Shown one piece after another: positions 1-9,941 of a stretch of DNA of 23,282 nt. The DNA comes from Tubiluchus corallicola (Eukaryota; Priapulida; Priapulimorpha; Priapulimorphida; Tubiluchidae). The stretch is from assembly GCA_030141605.1 (NCBI GenBank), contig JAQGDQ010000688.1, positions 89,001 to 112,282 on the forward strand. Reading direction: 5' to 3'. Position 1 is the stretch's first letter; every line of letters begins with the position of its first letter. The translations under genes were made by a program, and so were the position numbers. Below the pieces are notes generated by a model. That model saw only the letters and a program-made list of their open reading frames with translations. It was not told the DNA's origin and ran no database searches.

Positions 1-600
1 TTGCGCACGAATACGATGTCCGCATGTCAAATTACTTGTGATTGTGTTTATTTTTACTGATAAATCAACTTCTATCTGCAGTGATGTATTGCCACGTTTT
101 TCAGGCAAATTGAGAAAGCTCTGTGATTCTTTAACTAAGAACTATTATAAGCGTCTGTAATGCCTAGTGCTTCACTAAAATTTCGTCTTCGAATTCGGTG
201 TTACGTATAAACCATTTTTTTAAGAAAAACTGTAATTAGTAGAAATCCTGCATTATTGTCTGTCGTACGTTTGTTTCACATGGCATTTATACACGAATTA
301 AAGTAAAGATTTATTGTTACTGTCTTTTCACGCTGTTAAACTTGGTGATATAGTAACAAACCGTAACTTTTTTTACGTACTAACTTGGAGAATTGAAATA
401 ATTCACTAATTGCAAATGTTAGCAGTTGATTAAACACCATTAGCCGCATATGTGTACACCTAATTTTGCTTTTTTTGTTTCGAAATGAATTTATCTGTCA
501 TTCGAATTTTTGTTGTGCTTTGTTTCTTCACCGTTTACTGCTAATATGTTAAACAGAATTTTTATACACACAACATTGCACTTGTAATAGTGTGCTATTA
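1..600. other. AT-rich non-coding sequence, nothing recognised
   Basis: No open frame of note, no RNA-gene motif and no clear repeat structure. It is presumably intergenic. Confidence 0.5.
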
Positions 601-659
601 GTTAGTAGCAGTGTTTGCAGTTGCATTTATAGCTTTAAGGTGACAGTTTTTGCCATTGT

Positions 660-1202
660 ATTTACTGCAGCAAGATTGTAGTTTTTGCAGGTGGTCTTCT
701 GGTTCAATATTGCAGTTTTTGCCATTGCATTTACTGCACTAAGATTGCAGTTTTTCAAGTTGCATTTACTGCATTAATATTGCAGTTTTTGCCATTCCTT
801 TGCTGATTTAAGATCGCCTGTTTTTCGCTATTGCGTTTGCTGCTTCAAGATTGCATTTTTTGCCACTGCATTTACTGCTGTACGATTGCAGTTTTTGCAG
901 TAGCATTTACTGCTTCTAGATAGCAGTTTCTTCCGTTGTGTGTACTGTTTTGAGATGGCAGTTTTTGTAGCTGCGTTCAGTAAGCGATCGTGATGCTGCA
1001 TTTGCTTGTTTCTTCAATCTCAAATACTTCGCAGTTACGTGGTCGTTCGGCTTTATGTTTTATTCACTCCTGAAACGGCATTTGGATGGCATGGATATCC
1101 AACGACGTAATTCATTTGGATTAGCTTAAGTTTTCTGATTTTCCTGTGCCGTATGCAAATCTGTATGCAAATCTTCTAACTGCGACAATTCTGTGCATTT
1201 TG
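660..1202. repeat. Copy A of a 543-bp direct duplication
   Basis: Near-identical to 1631-2173, offset by 971 bp, from 'TTTACTGC...AAGATTGTAG' to 'GACAATTCTGTGCATTTTG'. Its first part (to about 990) is a degenerate tandem repeat with a unit of about 35 bp built around GATTGCAGTTTTTGC and GCATTTACTGC. The second part (990-1202) is unique-looking sequence containing GTATGCAAAT twice. Confidence 0.85.
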
Positions 1203-1630
1203 TCAAAAGTGTTCTTTGGATTTTGTAATTTGTAGGTTCTTGTGCTGCTTAACGTAATTTGATGTGTCGTTAATGTACCTATCTAAACTACGAATAGTAT
1301 GTCTATCAAAAATGCTGTTTCATCATAAAATGTCGCATGATTGATAACTCTGTTCCTCATACGGCATTCGAGTACGCAGGGCCGTCTTAACAGCAGTACT
1401 GGCACCCGGGCAAAGCATTGCACTCGGGCTGCTACCTACACAACCACGTATAGGATTAAAATTGGTCGATAAAATTAATATTTATTGTACTGCAATGGAA
1501 TTTTAAAAAAAATCATTGTTCGAATATTAAAAAATATGATGCTGTACAACAAGATGAATCAACACAAACGTTTGAACAATATAAAATAATGAACCTTGAG
1601 CAACACAAACACACACACACATATGTGTGT

Positions 1631-2173
1631 ATTTACTGCTTTAAGATTGTAGTTTTTGCAGGTGGTCTTCTGCTTCAATATTGCAGTTTTTGCCATTGCG
1701 TTTACTGCGCTAAGATTACAGTTTTTGAAGTTGCATTTACTGCGTTAATATTGCAGTTTTTGCCATTGCCTTTGCTGATTTAAGATTGCCAGTTTTTTGC
1801 TATTGTGTTTGCTGCTTCAAGATTGCATTTTTTGCCACCGCATTTACTGCTCTATGATTGCAGTTTTTGCAGTAGCATTTACTGCTTCTAGATTGCAGTT
1901 TCTTCCGTTGTGCGTACTGTTTTGAGATGGCAGTTTTTGTAGCTGCGTTCAGTAAGCGATCGTGATGCTGCATTTGCTTGTTTCTTCAATCTCAAATACT
2001 TCGCAGTTACGTGGTCGTTCGGCTTTATGTTTTATTCACTCCTGAAATGGCATTTGGATGGCATGGATATCCAACGACGTAATTCATTTGGATTAGCTTA
2101 AGTTTTCTGATTTTCCTGTGCCGTATGCAAATCTGTATGCAATCTTCTAACTGCGACAATTCTGTGCATTTTG
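1631..2173. repeat. Copy B of the 543-bp direct duplication
   Basis: Second copy of 660-1202, with scattered substitutions and compensating small indels. It is preceded by an (AC)n/(TG) tract (1606-1630) and followed by a (TA)n(TG)n tract (2188-2212). The 35-bp degenerate units recur at 1640-1950. The sequence between the copies (1203-1630) is AT-rich with nothing recognised. Confidence 0.85.
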
Positions 2174-2740
2174 CTCTACGATTGCAGTATTATATATATA
2201 TGTGTGTGTGCAATGATGCTCCTATGCTCAGCACCCAGGCAATCCCCCAGTTTGCCCATGTGGTAAGACGATCCTGGACGTATGCTACGTTAATGACCTG
2301 CATTTGTAGTATGTATTCTCTCACGTTGTGTAATTAATTGTAGCAAAGTTTTTAACATAGTCAAAGTTTTGTAAGAGTATAAAATGCCGACATTAAAATC
2401 ATCGTATACCCTCGATGTTCGCTCGCTTTGCTAATGGTGTAGCGATGAGCTTTGTGTTAGACTTTTCATTAAATCTATTTTTACATTATTGCAAATTGTT
2501 ATTCTCACACACGAATATTGTCCGGAGTATGAATTATCAATTGACCGTATTATTGTTAATATTATTATTATTATTATTACATGTATGTGTAAAGTATGCT
2601 CTACAGAATTAAAATGGAATTGTGTATACCCGTGAACAAAAACTGGTTATTCATGTTTTATTGTGCATTGTCATCTTCCATATTTTAGACACAGAACATT
2701 TATTTTCTCCAATTAGTTTAACATCAAAAGTTTTTTTAAA
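2174..2740. other. AT-rich non-coding sequence with short ATT microsatellite
   Basis: Holds a (TA)n(TG)n tract near 2190-2210 and an ATT-rich tract at 2547-2580. Short open frames here resemble no known protein. Confidence 0.5.
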
Positions 2741-2750
2741 TATTAAGTAA

Positions 2751-2970
2751 TTATAATCGTGGAGCAGGGCAGGGAAGGACCATGGGGTCATCTAGTCTCC
2801 TGCCCTTTCTTATAAATAGATTAGTCATATTAAAAATTAATGCTGATGCTGCAGATAACAAAAACAAATAAGAAAAAAATACAAATAAAACAGTATAAAT
2901 GATACAAATTATCCAAAAAGAACTGAAAACAAAAAATAATAAAGTTAGATACCTAAATCTAAACAAAAGA
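2751..2970 (-). mobile_element. Probable LINE 3' UTR remnant with hairpin
   Basis: On the minus strand a segment reads AGGGCAGGAGACTAGATGAC, then about 20 bases, then CTGCCCTGCTCC, forming a stem (AGGGCAG/CTGCCCT). The core AGACTAGATGACC recurs in the LINE-like fragment at 17230-17400, also as part of a hairpin. Stem-loops close to the 3' end are typical of CR1/L2-clade non-LTR elements. No reverse-transcriptase coding sequence is left. Family assignment is inference. Confidence 0.4.
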
Positions 2971-3990
2971 ATACAATTATTCAGTAATTAGGATTATCAT
3001 ATGTAGTAGTTTCAAATGGGGTCTTATTAACAGGGGAATTTGACCAAGATTAGTGAGTAAAGTTAGAAAACTGAGAGTATGGAAAGAAAAAATAAGTATC
3101 AAAAAAGTGTAATATAGAAAAATTTGTGATTTTTGGGTTATTCGCTTGTGAAGCAACCTTTATTCAGCCGTTTAACTGTGATTTTGTATGCAAAAATAAA
3201 CCTTTCGACATATCTATCTATTGTAACACTATATAGGGGTCTGTTTTACCACGATGTTGTTGCTGTTTTCATTTTCACCGGCATTGTTCTTAACGTAGTG
3301 AGTTTCTAGCAAGTTTTTTTATTGTGACGTCACAATAGAATTACTCCGTATTCTCAATTTTTACGAGGAAACGGATTTCGTGACAACGGTGAATGGCATA
3401 TCCAAGCAGTTGGAGAATTGTACGTTTTACAATGATCGTTATAATAATTATTGATGATAGAAAAACGTGCGTGTTTTAGTACGGCAAGCGAGTAACCTAA
3501 TGCTTCGCATTCCGGACTAGTTCAAATACACAGTTTACAAAGTTACAATTAAACGTAGGTGGTGGCCAGAGTAAGACCAATGGTCATTTTCCAACGTAGT
3601 GAAATTTCTAAATCCAAACTATATAAGAAATAGCGAGGAAGACAGTAAAGAGAACACGTTATTAGTCACTTAAGTCCAAGCATGCCCCACTCACACTTTC
3701 AAACTCTTCAAATAACAGATTCATTAGACTGAAAGAATTTTCACATCTTGACCTGGGCAGCTTTCTATTTGCAAAGTTGGAAAGCTGCGCCAATTTTTGA
3801 TGATAAAAACGAAGGTTTTAAACGACTTTAGAAAACTGACTGGTGGTGGGGAATTATTAAAGTGAAAACAATCAGCACCTACTTAAGCAAAGACATGGTG
3901 CTGACAGTTATTTTGATTTTAGAAAAATGCCAAACAAATTATGTCTTTGTCAACACAGCCAAACCTTGCCCCCTCTCTGTAATGTCAGCC
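2971..3990. other. AT-rich non-coding sequence
   Basis: No coding region recognised. It contains an 18-bp perfect palindrome with a CRE core (3320-3337) and a 9-bp hairpin GCAGCTTTC/GAAAGCTGC (3757-3788). Confidence 0.5.
3320..3337. promoter_or_regulatory. Perfect palindrome containing CRE-like TGACGTCA
   Basis: TATTGTGACGTCACAATA equals its own reverse complement over 18 bp. The centre TGACGTCA is the consensus CREB/ATF binding site. No promoter or transcript is identified next to it, so regulatory function is only a possibility. Confidence 0.4.
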
Positions 3991-3999
3991 TCGCCTAGT

Positions 4000-5130
4000 G
4001 CATAAAGTTTTAGCAACAAAATGTCTATATGTGCACAGACATGTAAAAATTTTAGCAGCAAAATGTCTACGTGCACAGACATGTAAAAATTTTAATAACA
4101 GAACGTCTATATGTGCACAGACATGTAAAAGTTTTAGTAACAAAATGTCTATATGTGAACAGACAAGTAAAAATTTTAGTAACAGAATGTCTATATGTGC
4201 ACAGACATGTAAAAATTTTAGTAACAGTATGTCTATATGTGCATAGACATGTAAAAATTTCTGTAACAGAATGTCTATATGTGCATAGACATGTAAAAAT
4301 TTTAGCAACAAATTGTCTATATGTGCATAGACATGTAAAAATTTTAGCAGCAAAATGTCTATATGTGCACAGACGTAAAAATTTTAGCAGCAAAATGTCT
4401 ATATGTGCACAGACAAGTAAAAATTTTAGTAACAGAATGTCTATATGTGCACAGACAAGTAAAAATTTTAGTAGCAAAATGTCTATATGTGCACAGACAA
4501 GTAAAAATTTTAGTAACAAAATGTCTATATGTGCACAGACAAGTAAAAATTTTAGTAACAGAATGTCTATATGTGCACAGACAAGTAAAAATTTTAGTAG
4601 CAAAATGTCTATATGTGCACAGACAAGTAAAAATTTTAGTAACAGAATGTCTATATGTGCACAGACAAGTAAAAATTTTAGTAGCAAAATGTCTATATGT
4701 GCACAGACAAGTAAAAATTTTAGTAACAAAATGTCTATATGTGCACAGACAAGTAAAAATTTTAGTAACAGAATGTCTATATGTGCATAGACATGTAAAA
4801 ATTTTAGTGACAGAATGTCTATATGTGCATAGACAAGTAAAAATTTTAGTAACAGAATGTCTATATGTGCATAGACATGTAAATATTTTAGTAACAGAAT
4901 GTCTATATGTGCATAGACATGTAAAAATTTTAGTGACAGAATGTCTATATGTGCATAGACATGTAAAAATTTTAGTGACAGAATGTCTATATGTGCATAG
5001 ACATGTAAAAATTTTAGTAACAGAATGTCTATATGTGCATAGACATGTAAAAATTTTAGTGACAGAATGTCTATATGTGCACAGACAAGTAAAAATTTTA
5101 GCAGCAAAATGTTTATATGTGCATAGACGT
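4000..5130. repeat. 42-bp minisatellite, about 27 copies
   Basis: Unit of 42 bp containing AAAAATTTTAGTAACAGAATG then TCTATATGTGCACAGACAAG. Variants are GTAACAG, GTAGCAA and GTAACAA in one position and CATAGACATGT or CACAGACAAGT in another. In CATAGACA units, TGTCTAT and ATAGACA form a 7-bp stem with a 6-nt loop. Because 42 is divisible by 3, open frames run through the array on both strands with a 14-residue period; these are artefacts. A five-unit (210-bp) higher-order period is visible between 4429 and 4780. Confidence 0.95.
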
Positions 5131-5350
5131 TATGTAAAATGTCTACATCTGCACATACATGCATGCGCAATTTTTAGAAAGAAAATGTCTACATTTGCAC
5201 ATACATGCATGTACAATTTTTAGAAAGAAAATGTCTACATTTGCACATACATGTATGTACAATTTTTAGAAAGAAAATGTCTACATTTGTACAGACATGT
5301 TTTTAAAATTTTTAGCAACAAAATGTCTATATATGCATAGACATGTACAA
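5130..5350. repeat. Diverged flank of the 42-bp array, with 46-bp units
   Basis: About four units built on AATGTCTACATTTGCACATA, CATGCATGTACAATTTTTAG and AAAGAA (46 bp), followed by one 42-bp-like unit ending near 5350. They share the AATGTCTA...TTTTTAG core with the main array. Confidence 0.8.
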
Positions 5351-5403
5351 TGTATTAACACATGTTGTTATACGTATAAGGTACGTTATACGTCACTAAA
5401 ATT

Positions 5404-5445
5404 AGAGGTGACTGACTATGTACCATATGGTCTTTGGTCACCTCT
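5404..5445. repeat. Short inverted repeat AGAGGTGAC/GTCACCTCT
   Basis: A perfect 9-bp stem with a 24-nt loop immediately outside the left end of the pogo-like MITE. Function unknown. Confidence 0.4.
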
Positions 5446-5460
5446 GCTCATATTTACCTG

Positions 5461-5772
5461 TACAGGATTCCCTCGCTACTTCGCGTTTCGTTTATCGCGG
5501 TATTTCGCTGTTTCGCGAGTTTTTGCGGTACTCCGTCTAAAATATTTTTGCACATGCGTAGTACGTATTGTACAGTAATGTATAGATTTGATGAATTTTG
5601 CGGAAAAGTTATTAAGGGAATGGGAAAGGGTTATGTATAAGAGTGTGGAGAGGGTTTATAAAGACTTGAAATAATGTATAACTACTAAAATAAGTATAGC
5701 GTCTCTACTTCGCGGAAATTCACTTATCGCGGGTGGGCCTGGAACGGAACACCCAAGTGAGGGAACACTGTA
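5461..5772. mobile_element. Pogo/Tigger-like MITE (non-autonomous DNA transposon)
   Basis: Starts TACAGGATTCCCTCGCTACT and ends AAGTGAGGGAACACTGTA. The right end reverse-complemented (TACAGTGTTCCCTCACT) matches the left over about 14 of 17 bases. TA dinucleotides at both ends fit the TA target-site duplication of the Tc1/mariner/pogo superfamily. 'TACTTCGCG' and 'TTATCGCG' motifs occur in both terminal regions, as I recall from Tigger-type elements in many animals. At about 310 bp it has no transposase and must have been mobilised in trans. Confidence 0.75.
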
Positions 5773-5849
5773 TACTACGTACTAACATCTTAACTGCTGT
5801 ATTAAGTTCATGAAGCTATAAATAAATTTACTCTTAGTATTACTATGTA

Positions 5850-6240
5850 ATAGAGTCCCACCGGGCGACGCTAGAACGTTTTTCCCGCAGGCTGTTTGGC
5901 CAAAATTTCGAAAAAATCGCTAGTTGGGTCCGGGAAAACGCCCGTTGCGGGACCCCGTGGCCCTCTTGCGAATTCTAAATATGCCTACTACACCACCGCT
6001 GAACGGGCTATCTATCCATATCCAGAACCCCCTCGGCCCATTCCCGTTCTCTACATCTCAGCCGTATAACTTCTGCAAAAAATGCCCGAAAAGGGGCCAT
6101 TTTTGGAGGTTTTTCGTCCCCCGTTCCTCCCGGTGGGCCCGATTCGAAAAATAAACCATCAATGGCACGACACTAGATCGAGACCTTTCGTTTGATATAT
6201 AGATCGCCGCAAATGGTGCCCTCGTCCGGGCTGTAGCCTC
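5850..6240. repeat. GC-rich island, possible interspersed repeat of unknown family
   Basis: Base composition changes sharply from AT-rich to roughly balanced or GC-rich, with homopolymer-flanked GC blocks such as CCCACCGGGCGACG, GGGTCCGGGAAAACG and CCCCCGTTCCTCCCGGTGGG. A 76-codon plus-strand frame (5924-6154) and a 70-codon minus-strand frame overlap each other and show no domain. I do not recognise the element. It ends at a TA-rich tract (6245-6262). Confidence 0.4.
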
Positions 6241-6289
6241 GAAAATTATATATATATAAATTAAGCCCATACCAAGAATATTAATATAA

Positions 6290-6455
6290 GAGTATAGATG
6301 CCAAAGTCACTTAATACCAACGTTTTCCGCAATCCCAGTTAGGGATTGATCTGATGATCCTGATTGGTCATCTCTGTAAAGTTTTTATCAGTGATTATCA
6401 ATGTATTTTAATGGCAAATAAAGATTATTATACATATATATATATATATATATAG
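6290..6455 (+). mobile_element. Possible LINE 3' tail with (TA)n tract
   Basis: Ends 'TTTTAATGGCAAATAAAGATTATTATAC' before a (TA)n microsatellite (6433-6454), a form common at non-LTR retrotransposon 3' ends. Upstream are TCCCAGTTAGGGATTGATC and 'GGTCATCTCTGTAAAG', consistent with a 3' UTR. There is no coding remnant. Confidence 0.3.
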
Positions 6456-7248
6456 AGAGGGTGCAAAGGAGTTTGACTGTGCTAGTTTTAGCATGCAAGT
6501 ACGGCTCTGTAGTACACAAAAAGTAAAAGCAAGAATTATTTATTGCAATTTTTTAATTAATATGAGATAATCATACATACGTATCCACAGGTTCTATAAC
6601 AGTACAAGCACATTTTTATATCCATGTAACAAAACAGGCTGATTATATATATTAGTAATTTACCTGTAAACGCGTGGCGCTGTACTTAATAATAATTAAC
6701 ATATGAATTGTTTAACAAGTACATTGGCAAAACAATCGACCCACATTAATTTCACATTCGTTCAATTCTACATAAACAAATACAGTACATTACAAACGTG
6801 TACGAATCAAATAAATCAAAACATTTAACTCGTTCCGCTAATTAGTTAGTTAATTAGTAAAGTGTCGGCAAAAGCATACGAACGTGTGCTAATTACTGGT
6901 AATAACACCAGACAAATTATATACACAAAAATCAATAGTTGAAAAATCGACATTATTGATTATAGAATATCATTGTATCATTATCATTGGGCAATATTCA
7001 AGTAGAGTTTCATGCCAGGGGTACATATTTTGTCTTAACTTATATATGTATAGATTCGTAATTTAAAAACAAAAGTATTACATTGTGTAACACGTGCATA
7101 CTTTGAAACTATCAAAATGCAGCCAGTAACTTAAAATATACAATTTAGCACAAGTGTCAGTCATTATCAGAAACGTGTATATCTTCCCAGTATAGTCCCA
7201 CAATGCAATTTTGTTTATACAAACGTTCTTTGATTAAATAAACTAACA
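6456..7248. other. AT-rich non-coding sequence, nothing recognised
   Basis: No coding region, RNA gene or clear repeat seen; several TTAATTA-type AT clusters. Confidence 0.5.
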
Positions 7249-8036
7249 GTTCAGACTAGCAAGTTTTGTTTTCTGACAGCAAACTCGCAAGTGTGAACTT
7301 GCTTTACGAGTTACTGTCAGCAAGAAATTGCAAACTCTCCAGCAGCATTTGCAAGTTACTGTCTAGTGTGAGTTCCTTGGCGAGTTACTCTCGACACTTC
7401 TCGCAGCGAAGAGTAACTCGCAACAAGTGTTCTTCTCTAGTCTGAACACGCTTTTGAGTTACTTGGCAAGAAAACGCGCTTACTGTCGGCGAGTAACTCA
7501 CAACAAGTGTTCTTCTCTAATCTGAACACGCTTTGGAGTTACTTGGCAAGAAAATGCGCAATCATCTCGCGCTTACTGTCAGAGAGTAACTCACAACAAG
7601 TGTTCTTCTCTAGTCTGAACACGCTTCTGAGTTACTTAGCAAGAAAACGCGCTATCATCTTGCGCTTACTGTCGGAGAGTAACTCACAACAAGTGTTCTT
7701 CTCTAGTCTGAACACGCTTTTGAGTTACTTGGCAAGAAAACGCGCTATCATCTGGCACTTACTGTCCGCGAGTAACTCATAACAAGTGTTCTTCTCTAGT
7801 CTGAACACGCTTTTGAGTTACTTGGCGAGAAAACGCGCTATCATCTCGCGCTTACTATCGGCGAGTAACTCGCAACAAGTGTTCTTCTCTAGTCTGAACA
7901 CGCTTCTGAGTTACTTGGCGAGAAAACGCGCTATCATCTGGCGCTTACTGTCGGCGAGTAAAACTCACAACAAGTGTTCATCTCCAGTGTGAACACGCTT
8001 TTGAGTTACTTGGCAAGGAAACGCGCTAGTCTGAAC
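7249..8036. mobile_element. TIR-bounded element carrying an internal 93-bp tandem array
   Basis: GTTCAGACTAGC at 7249-7260 is the exact reverse complement of GCTAGTCTGAAC at 8025-8036, and similarity continues inward (GTTT..TT). The interior from 7411 is a tandem array whose every unit contains CTAGTCTGAACACGC or a close variant, that is, the right terminal motif again. The left 150 bp contains diverged versions of the same GAGTTACT/AGTAACTC motifs. No convincing target-site duplication was seen. There is no transposase. The layout resembles a MITE with internal tandem repeats; the superfamily is not assignable. Confidence 0.6.
7411..8020. repeat. 93-bp tandem array, 7 units
   Basis: Units begin with GAGTAACTC at 7411 (short, 80 bp), 7491, 7584, 7677, 7770, 7863 and 7956; five intervals are exactly 93 bp. 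The order within a unit is GAGTAACTC, AACAAGTGTTCTTCTCTAGT, CTGAACACGC, GAGTTACTTGGC, AAGAAAACGCGC and ATCATCTCGCGCTTACTGTC. GAGTTACT and AGTAACTC form an inverted pair inside each unit. The 31-codon open frames along it are a by-product of a period divisible by three. Confidence 0.95.
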
Positions 8037-8768
8037 GATAGTGATATAATGATCGCAAATTAGCAGAAATTCATTATTGAAACTCAAACTGCCAAATTAA
8101 AATTCCCATGAAAAGGCAATTTAAAACTCTTAATATGTAGGCAATTAGTATCTGTACAGAGAGAACATTAATTCCAATTACTTCAAACAGTTTCATATTC
8201 ACTCTGCAGCACAAAAAGTGTTTTAATTACAGCATAATGGAAACGTCAATTACATAAATTTGATATTAATAACATCATCTGGTTTAACAGCAGCACCGCA
8301 CGGACGCAACTACACGCTCATGCATTTCCTAGATACAATTACGTCAACAATTCAATGAAAATATGGAAACAGTACTTATTTGACCAACCACGGTACACAT
8401 TTTGAAAAAAAAACCTCTGACACACTAACACTCTTAGTCAACCAACACCACCGGTTAAATTTGCTTTTCTAACAATTATCACTTTTTAACAGCAGAAGCA
8501 TTTACATAACTGTAACAACAACTCATACCTATCGAGTCAACTGGTATAATTAGTTTTGAAAACTGATACAGGATGTGGTACAAAACTGCAGCAGGAAAAA
8601 CGAGTTAGCTAGTAAAATACCGTAAGCAGTGTTTCCAGTTCAAATCAGACATTCATAACCTAATAATTTCTGAACTTGCAATATGATGAAATAAAAATGT
8701 TTCGTTTCCGTACGTTTGATAACAGACTAGGTGACTTTATAGCCTTGTTATCCTTTCCCCAGTTCTTG
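8037..8768. other. AT-rich non-coding sequence, nothing recognised
   Basis: No coding region or repeat recognised between the 93-bp element and the duplicated tail sequence. Confidence 0.5.
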
Positions 8769-9034
8769 TTCGCTATCCCTTCTCTAGTTCTAGATCTATC
8801 TATTCATTTTAGCCATTCTTCAAAACCTATTAGCGGTCCTTTTATTAATCATGTTTTCTTGTAGTATTATAAAGAGATAAATAAATTGAAATTGAATTGA
8901 ATTCGCTATCCTTTCTCTAGTTCTAGATCTGTCTATTCATTTTAGCCATTCTTCAAAACTTATTAGCGGTCCTTTTATTAATCATGTTTTCTTGTAGACT
9001 TAGAAAGAGATAAACAAATTAAAATTGAATTGAA
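8769..9034 (+). mobile_element. Duplicated 133-bp LINE/SINE-like 3' end
   Basis: Two tandem copies (8769-8901 and 8902-9034) contain CTCTAGTTCTAGATCT, ATTCATTTTAGCCATTCTTC, TATTAGCGGTCCTTTTATTA and ATCATGTTTTCTTGTAG. Each ends in GATAAATAAATTGAAATTGAATTG or a slight variant. A terminal (ATTGA)n run after GATAAATAAATT is typical of invertebrate CR1/jockey-type non-LTR tails. The copies differ at a handful of positions. No reverse-transcriptase frame remains. Confidence 0.5.
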
Positions 9035-9788
9035 TAATTTTATCATACAAAAAAGAATGTATAGCCGAGTCATTCTAATGGTGCTAGTTTTGAACTGCTC
9101 ACAAAATGTGACCGTTAGAAGTTTAATAAGGAAGAAGGAAACCTTATTCTTGAATTTGTTCAAGTCTTATATATCTTGATATTTCTGTGCAAAGAGATTA
9201 GAATTTTTGGAAAATGCATTTCTGGTGTTCAAAAAGTTAATAAACTACATGCATTCGAGAAGCAGAGCTCTAATGTACAATTTTCACAAATGTGCAAACG
9301 AACACCAATCTGTTTAAGTTCAGCATAACTTAGCCCAATTCTATACCTTGTCACTGATAAAAAATACTGATTATGGTGTAGCTGGTGCCAGCTTAATTTT
9401 GCTCGTGTACGTAGAAAGATAATCTATACCAGTAGTATGATGTAAATAGCCCTTTGAATGAAATACACATAATAATAATAATAATAATAACTTCTATATT
9501 GTTTGGCTTTGTTGTTTAAAATGCCTGTAGGAACGTAGTATTGTCGACAAAACCAGTCAGTCGGTCTCTAACTTTTCATGGAAAGCAGTCAACAAACTTT
9601 GGACAGAAGTCAGGAAATGCTGATCATTTTCATGCAAATCTGCTGCATTTAGTCGCTTCCTGTCTGAATGCGCGACTTCCTGAAAGTGTAGCTCGCAAAC
9701 AAGGAAACCGCGAAGTACAGTCGTGTGCAGAGAGGTGTATTTAAACTGCGAACCTACTGGCAGTGACAGTAATCCTGTCATAAAAGCT
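9035..9788. other. Non-coding sequence with (AAT)n tract
   Basis: Contains (AAT)n at 9470-9490 preceded by 'AATGAAATACACATAAT', which could be another retroelement tail. Overlapping open frames of about 70 codons lie on both strands at 9541-9781 and have no recognisable domain; I do not call either a gene. Confidence 0.4.
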
Positions 9789-9941
9789 CAGGGGTGATAT
9801 TTTTACTAGTTTTAAGGTCAAACACAGCTCACTTTATGTCAGGGATGATATTTTTACTAGTTTTAAGGTCAAACACAGCTCACTTTATGTCAGGGATGAT
9901 ATTTTTACTAGTTTTAAGGTCAAACACAGCCCACTTTATGA
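9789..9941. repeat. 51-bp tandem triplicate
   Basis: Three copies start at 9789, 9840 and 9891 with CAGGGATGATATTTTTACTA, then GTTTTAAGGTCAAACACAGC, then the TCACTTTATGT end. Copies are almost identical (first has GGGGTG, last has CCCACT), suggesting a recent expansion. Confidence 0.95.

Noticed and set aside
660-2173. LTR retrotransposon with the 543-bp segments as LTRs
   Set aside because: No TG...CA ends, no target-site duplication and only about 430 bp of non-coding sequence between the copies; the segments contain minisatellite-type repeats.
4067-5170. Long open frames on both strands (up to 367 codons) over the 42-bp array
   Set aside because: The unit length is a multiple of three, so any stop-free unit gives a long frame; several frames are open at once and the peptides are pure 14-residue repeats with no start context or domain.
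7507-7992. Repeat protein with 31-residue units
   Set aside because: The period of 93 bp keeps the frame open; the sequence lies in a TIR-bounded tandem array with stops at irregular places and no splice or start context.
9541-9781. Overlapping opposite-strand frames of about 70 codons
   Set aside because: No recognisable domain, and no evidence to prefer one strand; likely chance frames.
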